Origin: CAYLJV01 sp964510375
GTDB lineage: Archaea; Hadarchaeota; Hadarchaeia; Hadarchaeales; JAGGTB01
Assembly: GCA_964510375.1 (NCBI GenBank)
Contig: CAZEBR010000001.1
Coordinates: 62,001 to 126,000 of the forward strand
Direction: 5' to 3'
Length of the DNA stretch: 64,000 bases
Part shown: positions 17,726 to 26,581 of the stretch, piece after piece
Numbering within the stretch: position 1 is the first letter of the stretch
How the letters are laid out: each line of letters starts with the position of its first letter
Position numbers and translations under genes: made by a program
Notes under the pieces: generated by a model
What the model was told of the DNA's origin: nothing
Seen by the model: the letters and a program-made list of their open reading frames with translations, nothing else
Database searches by the model: none

Positions 17726-18754
17726 ATGTCGAAAAAATTGAGCGATGAAGAAATCGAAAAGTATCGAGAAGCTGGCAGGATAGTATCTCAGGCTCTGGAG
17801 CATGCCCGGGAGATGATAGAGCCCGGAAAAAAACTGATTACGATAGCCGAAGAAGTGGAGAATCTAATAGAAGAGGAAGGTGCCAGACCGGCATTTCCTT
17901 GTAATATTTCAATAAACGAAAAAGCCGCTCATTATACCCCTCCTATGGAGGATGACACGGAAGTGCAAGCTGGAGATATGGTTAAAGTGGACGTGGGTGC
18001 CCACGTCGACGGTTACATCGGCGATTCGGCGATAACGGTCAAAGCAGGTGTTTCTGAAAGCGAGGATTCTGAGCCCGAAGGGGAAGAACCGGAATCCGTA
18101 AATGATCAAACCGATACCGAAGGTGAAGAGTCGGAAGTATCTGAAGAGGAATCCGAGGAGGAACCAGGTTCCGAGAAGGATGATATGATAGAAGTCGTCG
18201 AGGAAGTTTTGGAGGAGGCTCTCGATATGGTGGAGCCCGGTGTCGGAGTGAATGAAATAGGGAAAAAGATCGAAGAGACTGCTGAAAATTTGGGATATAG
18301 ACCGATTAGTAACTTGACGGGTCACAATCTCAAACGTGGATCCTTGCATGGAGGTAAAACGATACCGAATGTCGAGAAGGAAGATTCGGACGAAGAACTA
18401 GAAGAGGGCGAGGTTGTGGCGATAGAACCTTTTATAACTACTGGGGAGGGGGAAGTTGAAGATATGCCAGAAGTGTATATATTTAGATATTTGGGAAGCA
18501 AGAACGTCTCCGGGCGGATGGCTCGGCGCACGCTCAAACAGATTCGTAACAAGTACGGAAATCTTCCCTTCGCCGAAAGATGGCTCGCCGAGGACTTGTC
18601 AAGGATTTGGTTACAGATGACCTTGCGGGAGCTCTTATCTTCAGAGGCCTTACATCCGTATTACGTTTTGAAGGAAGTCGAGGATGGAGTGGTTGCTCAG
18701 GCCGAGCATACTGCAATCGTGACCGAGGACGGTTGCGAAATAACGACGCGATAA
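17726..18754 (+). CDS. map: Methionine aminopeptidase type II with acidic insertion
   Basis: This 342-residue enzyme removes N-terminal Met. The metal ligands are all visible: D89 and D100 (VDVGAHVDGYIGDSA), H200 (LTGHNL), E234 (AIEPF) and E327 (AEHTAIV). The archaeal end motif PFAERWL is also present. Archaeal MetAP2 is usually about 295 residues; here an extra stretch of about 45 residues (about 109-153), almost all Glu, Ser, Asp and Gly, is inserted after the D-x10-D strand. It is in frame and free of hydrophobic residues, so it should be a disordered loop. Confidence 0.92.
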   Translation: MSKKLSDEEIEKYREAGRIVSQALEHAREMIEPGKKLITIAEEVENLIEEEGARPAFPCNISINEKAAHYTPPMEDDTEVQAGDMVKVDVGAHVDGYIGDSAITVKAGVSESEDSEPEGEEPESVNDQTDTEGEESEVSEEESEEEPGSEKDDMIEVVEEVLEEALDMVEPGVGVNEIGKKIEETAENLGYRPISNLTGHNLKRGSLHGGKTIPNVEKEDSDEELEEGEVVAIEPFITTGEGEVEDMPEVYIFRYLGSKNVSGRMARRTLKQIRNKYGNLPFAERWLAEDLSRIWLQMTLRELLSSEALHPYYVLKEVEDGVVAQAEHTAIVTEDGCEITTR

Positions 18755-18764
18755 AAAGAGATTT

Positions 18765-19451
18765 TTACCCGGTTTTTTCGAGTAGTATCATTGCGTGGTC
18801 TTCTTCGTAAGGGTCCAACAGTTTTGAATCGATAATTTTCATTTCTTTTTCGAGCCTTTCTATTTCCTCTTCGAAGATTTCTTGAGGGTCCTTTGTTACA
18901 TTTATGCTTCGGGCCTTCAATGCAAGTAACACGTAGCCTTTTTCCCTGAGAAAAGCTTCCGCGTTTTTCAGCACGATACTCGTCTGTTCCGGATGAGCGA
19001 TGTCCTGATACAAGACGTCCACCTGTTCCACCATAGTCCGATATTCCTGTATGTTTTGGGCGTCTGCCAAGATAGGCGCTATATTGGGTCGCTCCTTACA
19101 AGTTGCCAGAAGGTCCCTGACGGGGCGCGACGATATTTCGACGCCGTAAACGATTCCGTCTCCCCCGACTATATCGGAGACGTGGCTGGGGGTCGTTCCG
19201 CTCGCGGCACCCAGGTAAAGTACTTTGGAGCCTATATTTATAGGGACTCTTTCGATTTCTTCAAAAATAGCAGCTGCCAGTTTGCTCCTGTAAGGGTTCC
19301 ATATTCTGTACTCTTCCCCATCGAACTCGATCAGCTTTTCGTCGTAAACTTGATGACCCGGGGCAAGATTTTTTGTGGCTAGCCGAGTTTCCTCCCCCTC
19401 GAGATTTACCCAGTATACGCCTTCGAACTTTTCGTGAGTTTCTACATTCAT
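18765..19451 (-). CDS. flpA: Fibrillarin-like rRNA/tRNA 2'-O-methyltransferase
   Basis: This is a 228-residue catalytic subunit of the box C/D ribonucleoprotein, which methylates ribose 2'-OH groups guided by sRNAs. Motifs: RIWNPYRSKLAAAIF, the SAM site YLGAASGTTPSHVSDIVG, VYGVEISSRPVRDL, QDIAHPEQTSI, and ALKARSINVTKDP, which closes the K-D-K-E-type active site. It follows nop5 by 7 bases on the same strand, forming the standard archaeal operon. Confidence 0.95.
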   Translation of the reverse strand: MNVETHEKFEGVYWVNLEGEETRLATKNLAPGHQVYDEKLIEFDGEEYRIWNPYRSKLAAAIFEEIERVPINIGSKVLYLGAASGTTPSHVSDIVGGDGIVYGVEISSRPVRDLLATCKERPNIAPILADAQNIQEYRTMVEQVDVLYQDIAHPEQTSIVLKNAEAFLREKGYVLLALKARSINVTKDPQEIFEEEIERLEKEMKIIDSKLLDPYEEDHAMILLEKTG

Positions 19452-19458
19452 CTTCCTG

Positions 19459-20598
19459 TCACCCTTCCTGCTTTATGGATTCTATTCTCTCGTCAAGCTC
19501 TTCCTTAAGCCTTTCACCGATATATCTGCCTGACGTGGAATCAACTCTGGCAGCGATACTCAGCTTTCCGGCCAGTGCTCTGGCTATTTTTCCCCTTATC
19601 GACTTTGGAGAGTTCCGTATATCGGGATGTTGGAATATTACACCATGTTTTGGGGGTTTGGAGCCCGTCTTGAGTGACCTGAATAGGGCTTTTTCCGCTC
19701 CGAGAACTTGAACCGTACTGGACGGCATCTTGGCCAAGTCCTCCAACCCCCCGGCGATGGAGATTAGCCTGGCTCCTATCAAACTCCCGACGAGTTTCTT
19801 TATATTTGGGGCGACTTTTTCCATCAGTTCTTCCACGTAGTCCGAGGTCTCCTCACGGGCTTTTTCCAATTCACGAATTTTTTCTGCAGTTCTTTGGATG
19901 GTTTCGATATCCGTCTCATCGAAGTCGGCACCGATGGAGTCCTGCGAGTCTCTCTCTAATTCGCTGGCGTCCTCCTCGGAAATTCCGATATCCGTTAGTT
20001 TCTCTTTTGTAAAGTTTTCTCTCCCGCCAAGCTTTCCCACTAACTCTAAGTATTTGGATGGCTCATCGATTTTTCTTTGTAGCTCGGGGAAGTGTATTCC
20101 GTACCAATCCCTTATTTTCTCAAAGAGGGTGTTAATTGATTTGTCCAATTCGTCGATTGTGTTAATGGCTTCCATGATTATTTTGTCCTTCTCAGAGACC
20201 TCTTTCTTTACTCTATTTCTGGTTATCAACACGTTTACGTCCCTGAGAAATCTAGTCATGTCTTCTATTGAGGATCCCTTCGATATCTTACGCATGGATT
20301 CTCGAAGTTTTTTCCCCGCCCTGCTTGGGACTTCGACTACGAAGGAAATTCCTTCAAAATCTTTGCTTAACTCCGAGGCCATTTTTTCCGATTCTACGAT
20401 GAATTCTTCGTGACCTTCTGCAATGAGTTTCTCTATAAGCTCCTTTTGTTCGCTAACTGGAACTTCGTTTCTCAATGTCATGAGTTTTTCTGAAACTTCC
20501 TTTGGATTATTTGGGAACAGTTTTGAATTTACTATCTTCTCACAGTTTTCGTCGTAAGCAAAAACTCCCAAAGGACATTCGCTTATATATAATGCCAT
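19459..20598 (-). CDS. Nop5/Nop56-like box C/D RNP core protein
   Basis: This is a 379-residue scaffold of the C/D ribonucleoprotein. The N-terminal domain binds fibrillarin, a coiled coil (about 120-240) mediates dimerisation, and the Nop domain is clear: GSLIGARLISIAGGLEDLA and VQVLGAEKALFRSLKTGS, then HGVIFQHPDIRNSP. The C-terminus lacks the long KKE tail of eukaryotic Nop56, as expected in archaea. Upstream gene of the nop5-flpA operon. Confidence 0.93.
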   Translation of the reverse strand: MALYISECPLGVFAYDENCEKIVNSKLFPNNPKEVSEKLMTLRNEVPVSEQKELIEKLIAEGHEEFIVESEKMASELSKDFEGISFVVEVPSRAGKKLRESMRKISKGSSIEDMTRFLRDVNVLITRNRVKKEVSEKDKIIMEAINTIDELDKSINTLFEKIRDWYGIHFPELQRKIDEPSKYLELVGKLGGRENFTKEKLTDIGISEEDASELERDSQDSIGADFDETDIETIQRTAEKIRELEKAREETSDYVEELMEKVAPNIKKLVGSLIGARLISIAGGLEDLAKMPSSTVQVLGAEKALFRSLKTGSKPPKHGVIFQHPDIRNSPKSIRGKIARALAGKLSIAARVDSTSGRYIGERLKEELDERIESIKQEG

Positions 20599-20748
20599 AA
20601 CTTTTCATCCTCCACTTATTTTCTAGCTCGTAACATAAAAAGAATCTGTGCCTGGTGTCTTGGAAGAAAATGAGAAAATTATTAAAAAATGTGGAATTTT
20701 TGCGTTCTACCTATTGAAATCCTCGATTGTCGATATTAAAAGACGATT

Positions 20749-21762
20749 TTACAGTTTTTCGGATCTTAAGTCCACCGTGTCTTCGATTTCTGGCCCCGTG
20801 GATACCAGGGTGATGGGAACTTCCAATTCTTTTTCTACCTTCTCCATGAATTTTTTGGCTTCATCGGTCAGATTTTCTTTTTCTTGGACTCCCTCGTTTC
20901 CGTCGAAAAGCCTGTCGACGTTGGTCATCGCTATTTGGGTAGCACCGTTTATCATGACGGATCTTTTCGCCAGTTCGAAATCGAACTCTCCTATTCTTCT
21001 TTTTCGACCGGTCACCGTCGCGTATTCCGCGATACCTTTTTCCTCTGCTTTCTCTTGAGATATTTCGGTCGGGAAGGGCCCCTCTCCGACCCTACTTACG
21101 TAAGGTTTCATGACCACTATTACGTCGTCGATGTTTGTAGGTCCCACTCCAACGTCGGCGGCGAGTGAACTAGCAGCTACGTCCTTACTGGTAACGTAAG
21201 GATAGGTTCCGAAGTAAAGCGATAATCCAAAGCCTTGGGAGCCTTCTATGAGTACTTTTTCTCCGTTTTCAATGGCATCGTTCATAGTTTTTGGAACGTC
21301 CTTGATGTAGTCTTCGAGTTCTTCGATCTCTCTAGCAAGTTTAATAGATCTATTTGCTCTCTCGGCGTTAGCTGGACCGCAACCAGTTCCTGTGGTTCCG
21401 ATTTCGTCCTCCAGGTGTTCTGAACTCCGGTCTTCTTCGATATGTTTCTGTTCGATGATTGCGCACTGAGGATCTATCCCCACGCGGTCCTCGATACCTG
21501 TTTTTTCGATTTCCTCCAGAACTACCTCCGGATTTACGAGTACGCCGGGCCCGATGAGAATCTCCGCTTTCTCTTGGACGAATCCACAGGAGATTTCTCT
21601 AAGCCCGAGCTCTTCGCCTTTCCAGAAAACGGTGTGTCCAGCATTTGGGCCGACTCCGCTACGTCCAACTTTAGTTGGTTCGTCTTCTAGGGCTAAATAG
21701 GAGGATAGTTTTCCCTTTCCTTCGTCACCCCATTGTCCACCGGTTATGATTGTACAGGGCAA
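20749..21762 (-). CDS. purA: Adenylosuccinate synthetase
   Basis: This enzyme joins IMP and aspartate with GTP in AMP synthesis. It has about 337 residues, the short form known from archaea. Motifs: GGQWGDEGKGK (P-loop-like), GRSGVGPNAGHTV, GTTGTGCGPA, EGSQGFGLSLYFGTYPYVTS and VTGRKRR. A longer frame begins at 21801, but the TTG at 21762 places GGAGGTG at normal spacing and starts the protein right at the conserved PCTIITGGQWGDEG core, so it is preferred. Confidence 0.93.
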   Translation of the reverse strand: MPCTIITGGQWGDEGKGKLSSYLALEDEPTKVGRSGVGPNAGHTVFWKGEELGLREISCGFVQEKAEILIGPGVLVNPEVVLEEIEKTGIEDRVGIDPQCAIIEQKHIEEDRSSEHLEDEIGTTGTGCGPANAERANRSIKLAREIEELEDYIKDVPKTMNDAIENGEKVLIEGSQGFGLSLYFGTYPYVTSKDVAASSLAADVGVGPTNIDDVIVVMKPYVSRVGEGPFPTEISQEKAEEKGIAEYATVTGRKRRIGEFDFELAKRSVMINGATQIAMTNVDRLFDGNEGVQEKENLTDEAKKFMEKVEKELEVPITLVSTGPEIEDTVDLRSEKL

Positions 21763-21988
21763 ATTATGACACCTCCAAATCCGTATATACCGACCCTTCA
21801 ACTGTTTTAACTGTTTTTCCTTTCTCAGTTTAAACTCATCCCCTGATGGGTATTCTAACGTCCCCTGATTTTTCTAGAAATGGAAAGAGTAATAAGGCAT
21901 GATAACATTATTTGAGTTTTTACTATCGTTTGTTTTTGCACATTATACAGCAAGTTTTCGTTCTTTTTAGATATCTGCTAATAATTTA

Positions 21989-21998
21989 GATATAAAAA
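21989..21998 (+). promoter_or_regulatory. TATA box of the histone gene
   Basis: GATATAAAAA lies about 80 bases before the GTG of the histone gene. It sits in a 310-base AT-rich gap otherwise free of genes. A leader of about 55 bases with an AGGAGGAG ribosome-binding site at 22063-22070 would follow. Confidence 0.5.
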
Positions 21999-22075
21999 GG
22001 AAAGACTTAAAAACTATCTCTAAAGACTAATTTTAACTGTAAAAAGAATCTACAAATTAAAAAGGAGGAGATAAA

Positions 22076-22276
22076 GTGACTGAATTACCAATTGCTGCAG
22101 TTGATCGGATTATAAGAAAGGCAGGCGCAAGAAGAGTTAGTGAAAGTGCTGCTGAAGAATTGGCAGAAGTACTCGAAGACCAAGCACTAGAAATAGCTGG
22201 CGAAGCAACGGAACTAGCAGACCACGCTGGCAGAAAGACTGTGAGAGATACGGATATACGCCTAGCATCCAAATAG
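22076..22276 (+). CDS. Archaeal histone 1
   Basis: This is a 66-residue histone-fold protein: LPIAAVDRIIRKAGARRVSE, then a long central helix and HAGRKTVRDTDIRLASK. It wraps DNA as dimers and larger polymers. The start is GTG, fixed by the strong AGGAGGAG site five bases before. It has no tails. Codon choice and strong translation signals suggest high expression. A second, more divergent histone lies at 50279. Confidence 0.95.
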   Translation: MTELPIAAVDRIIRKAGARRVSESAAEELAEVLEDQALEIAGEATELADHAGRKTVRDTDIRLASK

Positions 22277-22368
22277 CTAAATTCTTCCTAACATATTTTT
22301 TCTCTTTTATTTTTCTGAATAGATTAATTCTAAATACGAGTTTGTAAAAGTGTATTCTAGGGTAAGAG

Positions 22369-22686
22369 ATGGCGGAAGGAAATCCTCCCTCTATGGACAT
22401 GCCGCGACTTTTCAATATTTTCGACATACCCGAGGTTAAGTCCGTCCGTGCCGCGTCCTCTTTGAGGTCCGATGTCGATTTGGAGGAAGTCTGGGGCAGG
22501 TTGTCTAGGGCTAGGAAGATTCGGACCTCCGGAAAGGAGGTTGTAAAGTTCGAGATTGGAAAAGGAAAATATTTGCTTCTCTTTCCTTCTGGTTATATCC
22601 AGATTTCGGCACCCGACGAGGACAGTATAAGGGAGATACTGAGGGCCTTCCGAAACGAGCTGTATGAAAATGGGCTCTTGAAATAA
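22369..22686 (+). CDS. One-repeat TBP-like protein (half TBP)
   Basis: This is a 105-residue protein. By eye it aligns with one repeat of archaeal TATA-binding protein: VRAASSLRSDVDLEEV matches the STQIGTDIDLE-type start, and YLLLFPSGYIQISAPDEDSIREILRAFRNEL matches the LLIFxSGKVxxTGAKSxxDAxxAxxxxxxxL strand-helix block. TBP has two such repeats (about 180 residues); here there is only one. Loop residues differ and the conserved TGAK is not kept, so DNA binding is uncertain. It could form a homodimer that mimics TBP, or be a degenerate relative. It lies just after histone 1. Confidence 0.55.
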   Translation: MAEGNPPSMDMPRLFNIFDIPEVKSVRAASSLRSDVDLEEVWGRLSRARKIRTSGKEVVKFEIGKGKYLLLFPSGYIQISAPDEDSIREILRAFRNELYENGLLK

Positions 22687-22794
22687 TCTGACATTTGTAA
22701 TCAGTCTACATATGAGAGAAAATATTTTGCCGGATTGATTATAAAATTTTTCTAAAAGGTATTTTTTCTTTAACAATTCTTCGAAAAAGTAAAC

Positions 22795-22803
22795 GTTTAT
22801 ATA
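22795..22803 (+). promoter_or_regulatory. TATA box of the first Lrp gene
   Basis: TTTATATAA starts about 42 bases before the ATG at 22837 and only a few bases before a competing ATG at 22807. Transcription would begin near 22825, which rules out the earlier ATG. Confidence 0.55.
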
Positions 22804-22836
22804 ATCATGCTCGATGTTAGTGGTTATGAGGAAAAT

Positions 22837-23295
22837 ATGTCAAATATTGATGAAACCGACAAGGAGATTATAAGAGCCTTAGAGACGGATGGTAGAGCCT
22901 CCTTCAGAGAAATAGCGGAGGATCTTGAAGTTTCTGAGGGGACTGTTTACAATCGAGTAAAGAAAATGGAAGAGGAGGGTATAATCAAAGGATTTTCAGT
23001 TCGAGCCGATTCGATGAAGCTCGGGAAGACGTTAGAGGCCGTGATAGGTCTTAAAGTCGATGGGGGTCATCTCGTTGAAGTTGAAGAAAAGCTTTCGGAG
23101 GAAGAGCCGGTTCGATGCGTTTACGATGTTACGGGGCAGTATGATGTAATCCTGATAGGAAGATTTGAAACAAGAGCAGAGTTAAATGAGTTCGTCAAAA
23201 AAACGCTTTCTCTAGAGCACGTGGAAAGATCTTCTACCCATTTGGTCTTGAACGTGGTAAAAGAAGACTTTAGGACCTTTGACCCGTTAGAGTGA
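22837..23295 (+). CDS. Lrp/AsnC family regulator
   Basis: This is a 152-residue feast/famine regulator. The N-terminal winged helix is DEIIRALETDGRASFREIAEDLEVSEGTVYNRVKKMEEEG-like, and a RAM ligand-binding domain follows (VIGLKVDGGHLVEVEEKLSEE and YDVILIGRFETRAEL). An upstream ATG exists at 22807, but a TATA box (TTTATATAA, about 22795-22803) lies directly before it, so transcription would begin after it. ATG at 22837 with GAGGA just upstream is preferred. Convergent with the acyl-CoA synthetase gene. Confidence 0.9.
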   Translation: MSNIDETDKEIIRALETDGRASFREIAEDLEVSEGTVYNRVKKMEEEGIIKGFSVRADSMKLGKTLEAVIGLKVDGGHLVEVEEKLSEEEPVRCVYDVTGQYDVILIGRFETRAELNEFVKKTLSLEHVERSSTHLVLNVVKEDFRTFDPLE

Positions 23296-23305
23296 AATTT
23301 TGGAT

Positions 23306-25981
23306 CTATCTTAACCTTAGTTCCGCTCGGACTGTTTCGTCGCTTTCCTCTTCTATCTCGAAGCCCATTTTTTCTACTAGATTTATCATCCGTGTGTTTT
23401 CTTTCATAATGGTACCGTAGATATAGTCTAACTCTTTATCTTCAGCGACTCCGATTATGGCATCGGTTAGTTTCTCGCCCAATCCTAGTCCTTGCCAAGG
23501 GTCTCCCACGACTACGGCGTATTCGCCGGCATTTTTGTCCGGATCTATTATGAGCCTGCCAACCCCGATCATTTTTCTTTCTCCTTCTTCCTCCAACACG
23601 CCAATAATGGCCATTTCCCTCCGATAGTCGATGTTTGTAAACCTGACCATATCCTCGTGAGTTACATCCTTCATCGGGCCGAAAAATCTGTATCGCCAAG
23701 TTTCCTTTGAGAAGGTCTCGAAGAGCTCGAATTCTAGAGGTTCGTCCTCCGGCCTGATAGGACGGAGGGTAACGGGTCTTCCGTCATCCAGCTGCCATTC
23801 TTCAATGTACTTTCGGGGATAGGATTCAAAGACCAAATGGTCCCTGTATTCCGAACCCTCTGTGACTTTGTCTTTATCGATAATCACCCTGGCGTCCAAG
23901 GCAAGGTACTCGTCCCCTGAACTCGCCAGAGGATTTATGTCGAGTTCCCTGATCTCCGGGAAGTCTATTATGAGTTGGGATAGCCTGACCAGGTGTTCTT
24001 CGATCAACCTTAGTTGCTCATGAGAGTATTCGTCCGAATCCTTCATCTGTCGGTAGACCCTAGTGTCTTCCATGAGATGACGAGCCAAGCTTTGGTTGAG
24101 AGGGGGTAGGCCAACAGCGATATCTTGATAGTATTCTACGTCCGAACCTCCCTTCCCAAACACGATTGTGGAGCCGAAGGTTGGGTCAGTTTTCGAACCT
24201 AAGATTAGTTCAATGCGCTGATCTTGAATCATTTTTTGAACGGTTACTCCTTCTATCTCAGCGGAGGGGCGATTTTCTTTGACTCTCTCCATTATTTCTT
24301 CGTATTTCTCCTTTACTTCGTCCTTGGAGTTTATGTTAAGGGCAACACCGCCCACTTTTCTTTTATGAGTTATGTCCTCCGAGTATACCTTCAGAACTAT
24401 CGGAAAACCAAGTTTAGAGGCGTACTTTACAGCTTCTCTGGATGTGGATGCTATGTGCGTCGTCGGGGTTGGGATACCGTAGGTTCTCAAAATTTTCTTG
24501 GACTCCGTTTCCGTGAGGATTTCTCTGTCGTTTCTGGCGATCCTCCGAATCATCGCTTTAAGGTTGTATTTTGGAGGTGTTCTGTCGACTGGAAGCTCTT
24601 CGGGAGTTTCGAGAAGGCGTTCTAGATTCCTGGCGTATCGGTTCAGGTACATGTAAGCCTTTATAGACTGTTCGGGTGCCGATTGGACTGATAGGCCTCC
24701 TTGGCGTAGGATTTTACGGCCTTCTCCGACCTTTTCTCCACCCATCCAACACGCCAGGAGAGGCTTTTTCACGTTTTCCTTCAAGCCTTCTATGGCGTCA
24801 GCTGCGGAGGTAGGGGATAGAGTGCCGACGGGAGCGTAAATACAGAGGACGCCGTCCACATTCCCGTCCTCCAAACAGATTTCCGTGGCTTTTCTATACT
24901 GATTTGCGTTTGCGCCCCCGGTGACGTCGATGGGATTTGCTAAACTGGCCGTTGATGGTAGGGCCTCCTCTAGATCACTAACCGTAGAATCGGAAAGAGT
25001 GGCCAGATCACCGCCCAGATCTATTAGGGCGTCCGTTGCCATTGCCCCGGGTCCGCCCGCATTAGTGACGATTGCAATTTGTGATCCCTCCGGTAGATCC
25101 TGCTTCGCTAGAGTCTCGGAGCAGGTGAAGAGATCATCTATTGTATCCACTCGGGTTACCCCGCATCTTTTGAAAACAGCATCATATACCTCATCGGCTC
25201 CGGCTAGAGATCCAGTGTGCGAAGCGACTGCCTGTGCACTTTTCTTATGCTTACCGGATTTCACAGCCATGATTGGTTGAGTTCTTGCAAAGCCTCTGGC
25301 GGCGCTTACGAATTCCTTGGCATCCTTGATCGCTTCGATGTACATGAGAATGCTGCCGGTTCTTGGGTCTCTACCAAAGTAGTCTATTAGGTCCGAGAAG
25401 TCGACGTCGACCATGTTACCGACCGAGACGAAACTGCTGAAGCCAAACTGGGCGGAAATGGCCCAGTCAAGTGTAGCGGAAGCAAGGGCTCCGCTCTGGG
25501 AAAGAAAGGCAATTTCTCCGGAATCGGGCATCTGGTTCGTAAAAGAAGCGTTCAAATCTTGGGAGGGGTTTATTATTCCCAAGCAGTTTGGCCCGATGAT
25601 CCTCATATCATATTCTTTATTTGCCTCTGAGATTTCCTGTTCGAGTTTTTTTCCTTCTTTACCAGTCTCGCTGAATCCGGCGGATATAATTACTAGTCCT
25701 CCGATTCCCGATTCGCCGCACTCCTCCACCACTTGGGGTACCGTCGGAGCGGGCGTGGCTATCACCCCGAGATCTACGGATTCTGGGATTTCGGTTACTT
25801 TCGATTTCGACTTCAATCCTAATACTTCGTCACGGTTTGGGTTTACCGGATATAATTCGCCCTTTGGCCTTTCCATTAGATTCTCCATAATGGTACGCCC
25901 GATGGAGTCTTTCTCTTCGGATGCGCCCACAACTGCGATATTTTCTGGCTTGAAAATGTTATCTAATCCGTGAGATGGCAT
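23306..25981 (-). CDS. NDP-forming acyl-CoA synthetase fused to GNAT acetyltransferase
   Basis: This is an 891-residue protein. Order: CoA-binding domain (IAVVGASEEKDSIGRTIM), ligase-CoA domain (SQSGALASATLDW and ASHTGSLAGADE, which keeps the His expected to be phosphorylated), an ATP-grasp beta domain (about 480-700, LKVYSEDITHKRKVGGVAL), and a C-terminal GNAT domain from about 740 (VVGDPWQGLGLGEKLTDAII, the acetyl-CoA loop). Layout and length match bacterial PatZ/Pat lysine acetyltransferases (about 890 residues), but those often lack synthetase activity. It is either a protein acetyltransferase sensing acyl-CoA or an active ADP-forming synthetase. Confidence 0.85.
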   Translation of the reverse strand: MPSHGLDNIFKPENIAVVGASEEKDSIGRTIMENLMERPKGELYPVNPNRDEVLGLKSKSKVTEIPESVDLGVIATPAPTVPQVVEECGESGIGGLVIISAGFSETGKEGKKLEQEISEANKEYDMRIIGPNCLGIINPSQDLNASFTNQMPDSGEIAFLSQSGALASATLDWAISAQFGFSSFVSVGNMVDVDFSDLIDYFGRDPRTGSILMYIEAIKDAKEFVSAARGFARTQPIMAVKSGKHKKSAQAVASHTGSLAGADEVYDAVFKRCGVTRVDTIDDLFTCSETLAKQDLPEGSQIAIVTNAGGPGAMATDALIDLGGDLATLSDSTVSDLEEALPSTASLANPIDVTGGANANQYRKATEICLEDGNVDGVLCIYAPVGTLSPTSAADAIEGLKENVKKPLLACWMGGEKVGEGRKILRQGGLSVQSAPEQSIKAYMYLNRYARNLERLLETPEELPVDRTPPKYNLKAMIRRIARNDREILTETESKKILRTYGIPTPTTHIASTSREAVKYASKLGFPIVLKVYSEDITHKRKVGGVALNINSKDEVKEKYEEIMERVKENRPSAEIEGVTVQKMIQDQRIELILGSKTDPTFGSTIVFGKGGSDVEYYQDIAVGLPPLNQSLARHLMEDTRVYRQMKDSDEYSHEQLRLIEEHLVRLSQLIIDFPEIRELDINPLASSGDEYLALDARVIIDKDKVTEGSEYRDHLVFESYPRKYIEEWQLDDGRPVTLRPIRPEDEPLEFELFETFSKETWRYRFFGPMKDVTHEDMVRFTNIDYRREMAIIGVLEEEGERKMIGVGRLIIDPDKNAGEYAVVVGDPWQGLGLGEKLTDAIIGVAEDKELDYIYGTIMKENTRMINLVEKMGFEIEEESDETVRAELRLR

Positions 25982-26159
25982 TTTATACCTCTAACTTTCA
26001 TAGTTCTATTTTAATTTTTGATATGTGATTAATCTTTTTATATCCGGGGACTTTTTTTATAAAGATGTTTTATACAGCTCTGGAATTACTCCTTTAGTCT
26101 ATACACCGTTAATAGGGATGATGGAAAATAATAGGGCCTTTATTTTGTTATAAGGAATT

Positions 26160-26501
26160 TTATGTATCTAATTCATTCAAAAGGCTCTTATATATCTCGT
26201 AAAGCCCGCCTTTGCTTATGCCAAGAGCTTGAGAGATTTCTACTTGGCTTCTCCAGTCACCCGTTTCATTTACTGCGATGTAAATAGCGGCGGCGAGTAA
26301 ACTGTTCGGATTTTTGTCTTCTGCTATTCCCTTTTCGTCCGCTTTCTTGATTATTTCAATTGCCTTCTCTTGGGTCTCTTCCGACAGGCCGAGTTCCTCG
26401 GCCGCTTTTGGCATGAGATTCGATAAAATGCTCATCAGATCTGATTTTACCATTTTTCTGTCATCGTTCATCATGTTTTCACTTCGATTGTTTACTCTCA
26501 T
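26160..26501 (-). CDS. One-repeat TFB-like protein (half TFIIB)
   Basis: This is a 113-residue protein matching a single cyclin repeat of archaeal transcription factor B, best the second repeat. ELGLSEETQEKAIEIIKKADEKGIAEDKNPNSLLAAAIYIA is followed by the helix-turn-helix that reads the BRE element in TFB (VEISQALGISKGGLYEIYKSLLNEL). The zinc ribbon, B-reader and first cyclin repeat of TFB (about 300 residues) are absent, so it should not recruit polymerase by itself. Upstream of the acyl-CoA synthetase and downstream of gatE on the same strand. Confidence 0.7.
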   Translation of the reverse strand: MRVNNRSENMMNDDRKMVKSDLMSILSNLMPKAAEELGLSEETQEKAIEIIKKADEKGIAEDKNPNSLLAAAIYIAVNETGDWRSQVEISQALGISKGGLYEIYKSLLNELDT

Positions 26502-26581
26502 CTAACGGACCATCGTCTTATAAGCTTTCGTAATTGATTTTTGAAGCTCGCTACTTTCTTTTAGAATAGATTAGAATTTTT

